A DNA stretch of 64,000 nt from assembly GCA_036927565.1 (NCBI GenBank), contig JAYESD010000001.1:72869751-72933750 (forward strand), written 5' to 3'. The DNA comes from Tuctoria greenei (taxonomy: Eukaryota; Streptophyta; Magnoliopsida; Poales; Poaceae). This document shows, one piece after another, positions 1-10,040 of the stretch (position 1 is its first letter; every line of letters starts with the position of its first letter). The translations under genes and the position numbers were made by a program. Under the pieces are notes generated by a model. It did no database searches, was not told the origin of the DNA, and saw nothing but the letters and a program-made list of their open reading frames with translations.

Positions 1-1
1 T

Positions 2-2251
2 GTTGTAGAAAGAAAGAATAGAACATTAGTTGAGATGGCTAGGACTATGCTTGACGAATATCAAACTCCTAGGAAATTTTGGGCAGATGCATTAGCAACT
101 GCTTGTTATGTCTCAAATCGTGTTTTCTTGCGTGCTAAGCTAGGTAAAACACCATATGAGCTTCGGTTTGTACATAGGCCTACTGTTACACACTTTCGGG
201 TCTTTGGATGCAAATGCTTTGTTAAGAAATATGGTAATCTTGATAAATTTGAACCTAGATCCATTGATGGCATGTTTCTTGGTTATCCATCTCATACTAG
301 AGGCTACCGTGTGCTTTTACTTGACACTAACAAAATTGTGGAGACTTGTGAAGTGTCTTTAGATGAAGCTAGCCCAGGTACTAGCTCCGGTGTTGCAGGA
401 CCATATCTGTATCCTCAGGGGGAGGGTATTTTCGAAGATGAAGAAGAGCCGGTGATACTGCCTGGTAGTTCCGAAGTTGACACGTGTCCAGCTCCGGACA
501 TTGAACAAGCTCCGGCTATCACCTATGCTGGTCCTGATCGTCCACAAGTCACAAGCTCATCAATCTACGATGAACCTAATGAAGAAGAAGCTTGTGAGAC
601 ATATGTTCCCCTACATTTTTACAAAGATCATCCCCCACAACAGATGATTGGAAGCTTGCACGAATGAGTCACACGGTCCAGGTTTTGCGATCCAAACTCT
701 CATGCTCATTCTGCTTTTGTTGCTTCTTTTGAACCCAAAGATATATCACACGCACTCACTAATGAATCTTGGATTATTGCCATGCAAGAAGAGTTAGAAA
801 ATTTTGAAAGAAATAATGTTTGGAAACTTGTACCTCCACCTCAAGGTCACACTTTAATTGGAACTAAATGGGTATTTAAAAATAAACAAAGTGAGGATGG
901 GGTTGTGGTTAGGAATAAGGCTAGGTTGGTTGCTCAAGGTTTCACTCAAGTTGAAGGTTTAGATTTGATGAAACTTTTGCTCCTGTCGCTAGATTAGAAG
1001 CCATAAGAATTTTGTTAGCTTTTGCAGCATCTAAAGGTTTTAAGCTATATCAAATGGATGTTAAAAGTGATTTTCTTAATGGCTACATAGATGAGGAAGT
1101 TTATGTCAAACAACCACCGGGTTTTGAAAATCCAGATTTTCCTAAACATGTTTACAAACTGTCCAAAGCCTTATACGGTCTCAAACAAGTCCCTAGAGCA
1201 TGGTATGATAGGTTAAAAACTTTCTTACTTGAAAAGGGGTTTACCATGGGCAAGGTTGATAAAACTCTTTTTGTGCTTAAACATGGCAATGACTCATTAT
1301 TCGTTCAAGTGTATGTGGATGATATTATCTTTGGTTGTGCTTCTCATGATCTTGTGTCCAAGTTTTCAGCAATGATGAGTTCCAAAATTGAAATGAGTAT
1401 GATGGGTGAACTCACTTACTTTTTGGGGCTGCAAATCAACCAAACCAAGGATGGTACCTTTGTGCATCAAACGAAGTATACCAAAGACCTCCTATGGCGC
1501 TTCAACATGGACAAAAGCAAGCCTCTTCGGACACCAATGGGAACAGCAACAACACTTGAACGCTTCAACATGGACAAAAGAATATAGAAGCATGATTGGA
1601 TCACTTTTGTACCTCACGGCATCAAGACCGGACATACAATTCAGCGTATGTCTTTGTGCACGGTTTCAAGCTTCCCCACGTGCTTCACATCGTCAAGCTG
1701 TCAAAAGGATTCTCAGGTACTTACGTGGAACTCAAGAATTTGGCATTTTTCTTCCTTCTTCCTCAACCGTTACTTTGAAAGCTTTTTCGGATGCAGATTT
1801 TGGGGGTTGTAGGATTGATAGGAAAAGTACTTCCAGTGCTTGTCATTTTCTTGGTAATTCTCTTGTTGCTTGGTCCTCTAGAAAACAAAATTCAGTTGCA
1901 CAATCCACAGCCGAATCTGAATAAGTATCTGTTGCTAGTGCTTGCTCACAAATTCTTTGGATTGTTCAAACACTTAAGGACTATGGGGTTGATCTAGATA
2001 GTGTTCCACTGTTTTGTGATAACACTAGTGCCATTTGCATTGCTAAAAACCCCGTGCAACATTCTAGAACTAAGAACATTGATATTAGGTATCACTTTCT
2101 CCGAGATAATGTTGAAAAAGGAAACATTGTGCTTCACCATGTAGATACCGAACAACAATTGGCTAACATTTTTACAAAACCTTTGGATTTCACTCATTTT
2201 TGTTACATTCGTAATGAAATAGGGGTCATGCATCCTCATGGCTTAAATTGA
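2..2251 (+). pseudogene. pol: Copia-1 pol remnant: integrase C-part, reverse transcriptase, RNase H
   Basis: Polyprotein that would copy element RNA into DNA and insert it. The integrase C-terminal part opens in frame at base 2 (VVERKNRTLVEM) and runs to about base 500. An acidic linker follows. Reverse transcriptase starts near base 782, with the catalytic YVDD box intact at 1312-1323 (YVDDIIFG). RNase H covers about 1590-2251 and ends with the copia C-terminal pattern TKPLDFTHF. Four lesions are visible against Copia-2: a TGA at 665-667 where Copia-2 has an arginine codon; a one-base loss near 967; a short replaced patch at 1560-1579 that shifts frame; and a TAA at 1922-1924 in place of tyrosine. 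It cannot make a full polyprotein. Identity as copia pol is certain. Confidence 0.95.
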
Positions 2252-3239
2252 GGGGGAGTTTTTGAAACTTGGGAAGTCTATGTGTGAATCTGAAATTAAA
2301 ATAATATGAGCATAGTATTTCATACATATATGACTTTGTGATTCCTTTTACATGCTGAAAGTTCTCACTACATTACTCGTGTTATATATTTTGTAGTTTT
2401 TGCCATGTCTAGTAATTGGAATAATTACTTACACTAAATCTGGTCATGGTCAAACTTTCTTGCTGTTTTGAACTTGTTGCATGCTCACAAATGCTTTTAA
2501 TCATAAAGAATTAATCAAGTAATCAACTCACATGTTGAGTTTTTATGAACAAATATAAATTGAGAAAAGATCAAGAGAATATACATGCATCACACTTCTT
2601 CTTTTGAGATAGCTTATCATTGCAGTTAGATATGAACTTGGAAAAAGTTGTGTATGACTAAAACCATGTCCTTAAGCTTCTGATTGTCAAATGACATAGG
2701 CTTGGCTTGGTTGGTTAGAATAAGGCAGATGCACATATAATCTCTTGCAAATATCATATGATCTAAATTTATGCTTTGAAAAATAATAAAATGCAGTAAC
2801 TAGTGTCATGCTTTCAGGTTTTGAAATAGTTAAGTTTGTGATATCATGACTTGCTTAAATTGAAAATTACATATGATCTCTAGCATGGCTTACACTACTT
2901 TATGTATCTCATTGATGTGATAGTGTAAGTTACTTGATAGTATGACTTGGATGAGCTTTGTTTATATGTATATGTTATAATATGCTCATAACAACTAAAG
3001 GAGGAGAGATAATTTGTTTATATGCTCATGACTTGCTGAATACATTGTCAAAGGGGGAGAGATAAGCATGAAGAGAAAGAGAATATGGGCATAAGGGGAG
3101 ATAATAAAGGGAGAGAAATTTTCTTCTCATTTTACTTTTGATTTACAAAGGGGGAGAAATTGTTTTCAAAACTTTAATGTGAATAATCCAATGTTCATAT
3201 TTTAAATGGTGTTGCCAATGCATTCATCAAGGGGGAGAT
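2252..3239 (+). other. Copia-1 3' noncoding region with repeated polypurine tracts
   Basis: AT-rich stretch between the pol stop and the 3' LTR with no credible reading frame. It contains at least four GGGGGAG tracts, near 2251, 3053, 3151 and 3230. The last one directly precedes the LTR and is the expected plus-strand primer. Long spacers with several purine tracts are typical of SIRE-type copia elements. An env-like gene sometimes sits here in that lineage; I see none. Confidence 0.8.
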
Positions 3240-3492
3240 TGTAAGACCTATGTGTGCTGAATACATTGGCTTGTAGTGAATACACTTGGCTTTGATGATA
3301 AAAGTTTCGAATATCACCAAAACACCTTTTTATCAAGGTCCGACTCTAGCTCCGAGCTATAGCAAGGTTTGACCATAGGTCCGCCTTGTTTTGGGTAGCT
3401 CTGGATACGTTAAATGCTAGGTCCGACTTCTTGGTAAGGTCTGACTAGCTTTGGTTAGCTCCGGTGAGCTTTATCTTTAGCTCTGGCATGTC

Positions 3493-3685
3493 TTTGATAG
3501 CTCCGGCATATATTTGATAGATCCGGCATATATTTGATAGCTCCGGCATGCTTTTGCTAAGCTCCGACGTACTTTGTCCAGCTCCGGTTTTGGGTTGACT
3601 AGTTTTGACTAGTTTTTGGTAAGCTCCGGCGGGTGCTTTACTCTACTAGTTTTTGGTAAGCTTCGGTAGGTGCTTTACTCTACTA
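3493..3685 (+). repeat. Short tandem repeats in the LTR upstream region
   Basis: Three 20-bp units starting TTTGATAG at 3493, 3513 and 3533 are followed by two 37-bp units starting ACTAG at 3608 and 3645. Both carry the core AGCTCCGGC. They sit upstream of the LTR TATA box, where LTR enhancers usually lie. A regulatory role is inference. Confidence 0.7.
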
Positions 3686-4516
3686 GCTTTTGTTAGCTCC
3701 GGCTCAAGGTCCGGGTTGCTCTGGCAAGGTCCGGAACTTGACCGTAGTGCTTCTGCTTTTCATTTGCAATGTTTCGTACTTGCTTTACATTGTTGGAAAG
3801 ATTGCTTAGTATTCATTTACTAAGTTTTTGGTGCGTTTTGGTTGATATGGATGATATCGTGTTACTGTGGTTTTGCAACATGCTTATGTGAGGTTCTCAC
3901 GTAGTGTGTTGTATTCAGAACTAACTTGAGTCAGGTCGAGAACTTGGGCACGTATGGATTGGTTGTTTATTCATGTGCAGGTGTTGCTTGATTTCAAGAC
4001 ATGGCTGGTGACGGGATCCATTGTACTAGTCTCAGAGAGGAGATGAGGTTCCAACAACCAAATTCAGGAGGAATTGTGGTTGAGCTGATCAGGAGGTTGC
4101 GCAGCATGTTTGGATCAAGAACAATGCATATGAAGGTATCATGGATGTCATTGGAAGATGTTTGCACGTGTGCAAGGAGTGCATGGACGTGGCTACATGG
4201 TTCCGAGACGTGATGAAGAGATGTGGACGTAAAGAGTTGGTCGGAAAGGTCCAACCGACTAGGTTATGGACTCAGGTTGCGGCTGAGTCGGGTTTGAATC
4301 AAATATGGAAAGATTTGAGTTGGTTATAATAGTATTTCGTGTGGGTCACAAATTTGAGTTGTTTAGGAATGTGGGATACGTTCCTAAGGTGTTTGGAACT
4401 CTTAAGATTGCTTCTATCTGCGTATAGAAGAATCTTGAGCAGCTATGGAAAGTTACGATTCGTGATCTGAGTAGGATTGGAGTCCTAGTTGATATTGGGT
4501 TGGCCTAAGGGCTGGT

Positions 4517-4589
4517 TATATAAGCAAGGGAGCCCAGAGTTCGTGGGGCACGACTTTGGGGCTGTTCCTCTTGTATTCTATTGAATAAA
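4517..4589 (+). promoter_or_regulatory. LTR core promoter (TATA box) and poly(A) signal
   Basis: TATATAAG at 4517-4524 and AATAAA at 4584-4589 are spaced as expected for a short R region. The TATA box is conserved in Copia-3 (62353-62360) and, reversed, in the Copia-2 LTRs. Confidence 0.65.
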
Positions 4590-5133
4590 TACGTAGTTTG
4601 AAGGAACTTTTGTGCCTTGTTCGTCTGACTTGTTCCAGACAAGTTTTACTCGTCGAGTTTCTGGACAGCACTACCTTTCGTCGGTGGTTTTATCATAACT
4701 CGAGTTTTACAGATCCAATTGACGTGATTCTTTTTGGGTTGTCTTCACAACTTGATTCTCTATAATGTGTCAAAATTTCACGGTCATTGGATTTGTGGTC
4801 TATGATCTACACGAGTTTCTATGCAGCGTTCCAGAACTGTTTTTTCTCGGGTAGGGCAGATTGACCATTGTTTGATCTTTCGATCATAACTTGAGTTTTT
4901 CTTGACGGGTTTGAGTGATTCTTTTTGTGTTGTCTTCGTGACTTGATTCTATCTGATATCTATCACTTTTGTCACGGTGAGACAAGTTTATATTAGTCTC
5001 ACACACAATTTCTTTAACAGATTGTTTTTCTGCCAAAAGGGTTTGGGGTTTAATTGTTTCTGCTGCGTAAGATTTTTAAATCTACCATTCACCCCCCCCT
5101 CTGGTAGCTTTTCACGTGCTCTTCGATCCTACA

Positions 5134-6456
5134 GATAAAACCACCAAAGAAATATAGTGTTGTGCAGAAACTCAACGAGAAAGACTTGACGAAAACAAGT
5201 CGGACGAACAAGGCACAAAAGTTTCTTCAAACTACAAATTTTATTGATCAAAACACAAGAGAAACAACCCCAATGTAGTCTACCACGAGCTCTGGCCTCC
5301 CTTGCTTATATAACCGGCCCGAAGGCCAACTCAACTCAAACTAGGATTCTAATCCTACTTTGATCACAAATGACAACTAACCATAACTGCTCAAGATCTT
5401 CCTATTCGTAGATAGAAACAATCTCATGACTTCATAACAAACTCAGGAACATATTCCACATTCCTAATACAACCTAACTTCATGTCCCACACAAAAACTA
5501 TCATAACCAACACAATACTTTCCATATCCAATCCATAACTGACTCCGCCGCATCCAAAGTCATCATTTAATACGATCATATCCTTCCAACCAGATCTTTC
5601 CTTCCATAACCCATCTTCGGAACCATGTTGCCATGTCATTCACCGCATGCGTACGTGCGAACACCTTCCTTCGACATCTAGTTTCCTTCATATGCACCGC
5701 CCTTGATTCAATCACCCTGCGTGACTACTGATCAGCTCAACAGCAGTTCCTCCTGAACTTGATTGTTGGAACCTCATCTCCTCCCTAAGACTAGTCCAAT
5801 GGATCCCGCCACCAGCCATGTCTTGAACTCAAGCAACACCTGTACACGAAGAAACAACTGATACTTCCGAGCACAAGTCCTCGACTTGAATCTCGTTAGT
5901 TCTGAAACCAAAACACCTTACGTGAGCACCTGACGTAAGCATGTTGCAAACCACAGCAAAATGATATCAGTCTTAACCACCACAACACAAAAAAAACTTA
6001 GTAAAAGAATACTAAGAAAACTTTCCATAATCCAATAAGCAAGTTTGAAACATTGCAAGTTGAAAGCAGAACCACTGCGATCAAGCTCTGAACCTTGCCA
6101 AAGCTATCTGGACCTTGAACCTGAGCTTACCACAAAACTAACAGGATCTAGCGCTGGAATTTACCAAAACTGGTGGGACCTAACTCCGGAGCTAACCAAA
6201 TCTAGTCGGACCTAGCACCGGAGCTTACCAAAGCTAGTCGGACCTAGAGCCAGAGCTAAACAAAACTAGTCGGACATACACAAAGCATGTCGGACCTTAC
6301 ATCGGACCTTGCCGGAGCTACCCAAAAAAAGTCGAACCTATCGTCGGACCTTGCTAGTGCTCGGACCTAGAGTTGCACCGTGTTAAAAAGGTGTTTTTGT
6401 AGTATTCAAAACTATTATCATCAAAGCCAATGTATTCAGCACACGTAGGTCTCACA
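5134..6456 (-). repeat. Truncated copia LTR in inverted orientation
   Basis: Reverse complement of the Copia-1 LTR, reading from its 5' end at 6456 (TGTGAGACC on the minus strand) down to 5134. It lacks the final ~430 bp, which begin at the GGTGGTTTTATC position of the LTR. The break coincides exactly with the end of Copia-1. The missing part should therefore lie left of the Copia-1 5' LTR, outside the window. Whether this was a solo LTR or the LTR of a full element cannot be told here. Confidence 0.9.
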
Positions 6457-6985
6457 TGATGGATACCGGACTAGTCTATTAAGGTGCGGACTAGTTCGAT
6501 CTGCAAAAACTTTTTGGACTAGTCCGGTAGATATTGGACTTTTCTGGTGTGGTGAACACTGTGTAGAACCGAGGACAAGTCTGCACATAGAGGGACTTGT
6601 CCGATTTTAGTCAGAGAGTTATCGAACTAGTCCGGTTGATATCGGACTTGTCCGATGTTATGCAAATGTGAAGTGTTGCGGACTAGTCCGCACTGGGAGG
6701 AATTGTCCGCTTTTATTCAGAGAGATATCAGACTAGTCAAGTTGATATCGAACTAGTCCGCACATGTTGATTTTTGTGCAGTGAGTGTGATCTCTTTCAC
6801 TTGATCTCTTGGGGTATGTTTCTCCAACACACTCCATACAAAATAATTCTAATATTTTCAGCTCTTGAGCTTGTTTCCCTTTGGATCCTTATTCTCCTTT
6901 CTTTTTGTGCTTTCTTCATAATTTCTTTAAAACCTGCGCTCATCTCAACAATATTGTTAGGATCTCATTTGTTTGTCATTAGTCA
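6457..6985. repeat. Unassigned stretch with GGACTAGTCC-type palindromic motifs
   Basis: No convincing gene. From about 6470 to 6770 the motif GGACTAGTCC and variants (GGACTTGTCC, GAACTAGTCC) recur. A longer imperfect unit of about 107 bp is seen as GGACTTGTCCGATTTTA near 6592 and GAATTGTCCGCTTTTA near 6700. The right half (6780-6985) is AT-rich. The layout resembles the upstream part of a retrotransposon LTR, but I find no matching second copy. Confidence 0.5.
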
Positions 6986-6989
6986 ACCA

Positions 6990-7475
6990 AAACCCACAAA
7001 GAATGCCTAGATGCACATTAAATATGTATCTTTAGGCACTTTATAGAGCTATGGAAGGATAACGCTGATCAATTTCATGAGATCATTGCTGCAGTTATTG
7101 GAGAAGAAATACTTAGACTTAATTGCCATAAGTCATGTCATGAAAGTGAGGAGGGTCACTTCTGTTTGATCATGCAGCAGCTCTTCTGAAGCTTTGAGAA
7201 GCTTGAAGAACGCTTCAACCTTCGATTTTGGGGATCCTTCGTCAATTCAGGATTTATGGCTTCAATCATCTCGTCCATCCTATCGACCCCCGTGCTATCA
7301 GCATCCTCTCGGTCTTCTATGGCTTGAGAAGATGTTTCGTAGTGAAAGGTCCATACCTCATAATGTTGCATGAAACCGTTTCGACACAAGTGAAACATCA
7401 ATGTCACATTATTGAATCACTTCAAATTCTGGCATCTGCAACATGGGAACCACACCTTATTTTTGTTTGACAACG
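6990..7475 (-). pseudogene. CACTA (En/Spm) TNP2-like transposase fragment
   Basis: On the minus strand the reading runs from about 7475 to 6990 across frameshifts and stops. Pieces in order: a cysteine motif (CCRCQN), then NGFMQHYEVWTFH, then RMDEMIEAINPEL, then VEAFFKLLKASEELLHDQ, then AIKSKYFFSNNCSNDLMKL, then a YKVPKDTY-like end. This order matches the N-terminal and middle parts of plant CACTA TNP2-type transposases. Lesions include a TGA just after the CCRCQN motif, a frameshift near 7230 and a TAG after the KLISVILP stretch. It ends at the left edge of element A. A CACTA terminus in the matching orientation ends at 52746, so this is probably the 5' coding part of that same transposon, split by element A. 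Confidence 0.8.
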
Positions 7476-7533
7476 AAAAAGCTTGTTATATAAAAGCATC
7501 TATCTTGGTGAACCACCCCTCTGAGTGACCCCT

Positions 7534-8250
7534 TGTGGGTGTCTTGGAACTCGACTGGCTAAAGCCCACGTCTGGGTTGGCCGATCAAGACCGCACAATG
7601 GGAGCAAGATCGGGCCTTGTTGTCGAGGTCCCACCAGGTGAACGGTCGAGGTGGATGAAGGAATGGGGTCCCTGATCCTCCCCATCTATCAGGGCTTCTC
7701 TGCCACCACTCGGATGGGCCCTGACTATTGGGGCGGAGCGTGCCCCAAGGGTCTCTGCGTGGAAGATCGTGCCACCGTAGTGCCAATTCTCTGCATGTCT
7801 TGTCCCACCCTGGGCACTAGAAGGCTACCAAGAGATGTGATACGACAAAACAGAGCAGGCACAGTGCTGAGGAGCACAACAGTGCGACCCCACCTCGAGG
7901 CACGAGTGGATAGGAACAAATATGTAATAAGCCTGCCTCCCACATGAGGAAGGCAGGAACTAGCCATGATGTAGAGGGACTTCACCCGCCTATAAAAGGG
8001 GGTCGAAGCGATGACGAAGAAAAAAAAGCAAGAGAAGAAGAAATGAGGGAACAACCACCTTCGCCACAGCACTAGGACCTCTACTCACACGTGTAAATCA
8101 CCCAACATTGATAATGAGCGGCAACAACCTACAAACTAGACTTAGGGAACCTTGCCTGAACCAATATACGTCTATTATCCTAGTTGCTAGGCCGCCTAGA
8201 GGCAGAATGCGCGATGCAACCGATACTTATCAACAAATTGAACGCCGACA
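7534..8250 (+). repeat. Element A left (5') LTR
   Basis: About 717 bp, TGTGGGTGTC...CGCCGACA. It matches 50104-50835 along its length with many substitutions and short indels. Shared blocks include ACTATTGGGGCGGAGC, GACAAAACAGAGCAGGC, the TATA box and CACTAGGACCTCTACTCACAC. The exact left end is inferred from alignment with the right copy. Confidence 0.75.
7991..7998 (+). promoter_or_regulatory. TATA box of element A left LTR
   Basis: TATAAAAG followed by GGGG. It is conserved at 50575-50582 in the other LTR. It lies about 260 bp before the LTR end. Confidence 0.6.
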
Positions 8251-8270
8251 GTTGGCGTTCCAGGTAGGGG
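8251..8270 (+). promoter_or_regulatory. Primer binding site region of element A
   Basis: GTTGGCGTTCCAGGTAGGGG directly follows the LTR. It resembles the TTGGCGCGCCAGG site of the Tat element in this window (25462-25480), which supports a Tat-related origin for element A. Confidence 0.6.
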
Positions 8271-9783
8271 GACTGCTGCGCAGTCTCGCTCATCCTTGCC
8301 TCGACAACTTCAGCAAGTGATAATGGGATGGAGGCCAGAATTTTTTTCACAGACTTCATCCTCGTCCTGAGGCTCACCTCCATGTGCCCGAATGGCGAAT
8401 GCCGGTGCGGGCGTCGCGACTCTACCTTGCCGCCAATGCCGACCATCGCGTTTGCCCCGAAGCCACTCCTCAAGTGCTAACGGGCCAGGTACTTGCACAG
8501 TCACCTCGATGCAACAATGCTACCAGATCCGGTCCCCGTCCCTCGCAAGGAGATACTCTCCAAGCACCAATGGGCCGGACACCAGTGTCGACACCCCGCC
8601 AACACCACGTGTGTAGCAAAGGACTACTAACTCGATTTGGTAGACGAAGCTCCCATCATATAGACTCGATTGACGGTTAGTCTTGGTCATTAAAGCTCTA
8701 ACACACCAATTGGTAGAGTAGCTCCGGTTATCAGCCCGGAACTGTGGTGGGCCGATCGCCATTTCTCTCCAGAGCTGAGCAGATCCTCCGCTTATGCGAT
8801 TTGGAAGACGAGGCACCGGCCTGCGGATAACAACAACAATATGGTACGCCCTGCCATCTTCGGCTAGTGTAGGGAAGATGAAGGATGGGCACCCCCAGTA
8901 CGATCGATCGCCCTCTGTTGTTAGTAGCCACTGCGCTGATGATGTCGCTCGCTTCGCGTCTGGTGAGCTTGTTGTTGCGGCTGCAAGCTCGACGCTCGAG
9001 GTACAACAAGGCTATACACCAGTGTTGAGAAGCTCGACTACACGTTCGTGCAGCCAGTTGTGAAGCCTGGTGCCAAGAGTTGGAAGATGACAGTCGAGCA
9101 GCCGCCCCCACCCCCCCTCCCAGCCACTGCACGACGAGTAGGCCGAGATGCTCACCCCATGGCACTATGAGCTGCTCCTAGCGGAGGATCCGCGAATGAA
9201 CGATAATGTGATGCCAAGCAAGTCACGCTTCAAAGCTCGACACCTGACGAATATGTCCACACCACAACGATCGAAGAGCCACCAGCAATTGAAATGTTGG
9301 ATGCACAAGGATTAGGAACCCGGGAAAGCAAGGACTACACGAGTAGGCAACCCCCCATTATGTGGCATGATGAGCGGACCAAACCTCTCTTCTTGAGTGA
9401 CTCGAGGGCCATGAGCCGATAATGTGAATGTACGTACTTGTAAACCAAAGGGAACTATATCGAATCGTCATGTATAAACACATGATATGTAATCACGTGA
9501 TCTGATTACACATGAAAGATCACTCATTCTCTCAAGCACTCGCAAAACCTGCTGCACAAGAATCCACATTCCCAATGTCCAGAATCTCACCTCAACACCG
9601 AGAACTCGTTCCCAAGTCAAGTCGAGCCCTCTGTGGCTTAAGCATAAGAGCACGCCCATCCGACCTCGACTGGGGAACAAGAGCGCATTGAGCCGGGAAC
9701 AATTTACGACTAGCACCTTGTCAAGAGCCAGCGGCAAGGACCCTCCTTGCATGATGGGGGCCCTCCATCCGACCGCTAAGATT
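8271..9783 (+). other. Element A interior, first part: no recognisable gene
   Basis: GC-rich sequence with short open stretches on both strands. An ATG at 8392 opens a 74-codon + frame (MANAGAGVATL) at the place where gag should begin. It may be a vestige of gag, but no capsid or zinc-knuckle motif follows. Confidence 0.5.
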
Positions 9784-10040
9784 GATGACAACCACAGGCG
9801 ACCACGAGGCTCGACGACAATCGCAGGCGATAGACGAGCTTGACGAAAACCACAGGTGACCACCAAGCTAGACGATGACCTCAGGCAAATGCCGAGCCCG
9901 ACACCGACCGCAAGCGACCGCTGAGCCTGACGACAACCGCAGGCAACAGCTAAGCTCGACGATGGCCGCATGCGACCGCCGAGCCCGACGACGATTGCAC
10001 GCGATCGCCGAGCCCAGTGATGACCATGCACAATGCTCGG
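9784..10040 (+). repeat. 29-bp minisatellite, eight units plus a partial one
   Basis: Eight contiguous units of exactly 29 bp run from 9784 to 10015, starting at 9784, 9813, 9842, 9871, 9900, 9929, 9958 and 9987. A partial unit runs to about 10040. The core is GACGACAACCGCAGGCGACC followed by GCCGAGCCC. Units differ at several positions, so the array is old. There are no spacers. Copia-2 inserted at its right edge. The long minus-strand frame across it is a by-product of the repeat. Confidence 0.9.
10036..10040. repeat. Target-site duplication CTCGG, left copy of Copia-2
   Basis: CTCGG here matches CTCGG at 21388-21392 immediately after the other LTR. This is the 5-bp duplication made by integration. 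Confidence 0.9.

Larger units (their letters stand above)
1..5133 (+). mobile_element. Copia-1: SIRE-like Ty1/copia retrotransposon, left part outside the window
   Basis: This is the 3' half of a Ty1/copia element: the end of integrase, reverse transcriptase, RNase H, a long purine-rich 3' noncoding zone and a complete 3' LTR. Gag, protease, the 5' LTR and the 5' target duplication lie left of the window. The family is the same as Copia-2 (10041-21387) and Copia-3 (61200 onward), judged from matching pol, gag and LTR sequence. The bases after the LTR are GATAA (5134-5138), the expected right-hand target duplication. The element appears to have landed inside an oppositely oriented LTR of its own family. 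Confidence 0.93.
3240..5133 (+). repeat. Copia-1 3' LTR
   Basis: It starts TGTAAGACC right after a purine tract and ends GATCCTACA, so it has TG...CA termini and is 1894 bp long. The same sequence recurs at 10041-11886, 19585-21387 and 61200-62957, and truncated at 5134-6456. The left third holds short repeats built on AGCTCCGGC and AGGTCCGAC. A TATA box and poly(A) signal lie in the last third. Confidence 0.93.

Noticed and set aside
7651..8072. Overlapping + and - frames of about 100 codons
   Set aside because: They fall wholly within the element A LTR, which is repeated at 50104-50835 with those frames broken.
9468..10031. 187-codon minus-strand open frame
   Set aside because: It runs across the GC-rich 29-bp repeat, whose period is not a multiple of three, and has no domain. 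Openness comes from composition.
9784..10040. CRISPR-like array of 29-bp repeats
   Set aside because: Units are directly adjacent with no spacers, are diverged, and lie in plant retrotransposon DNA. It is a minisatellite.
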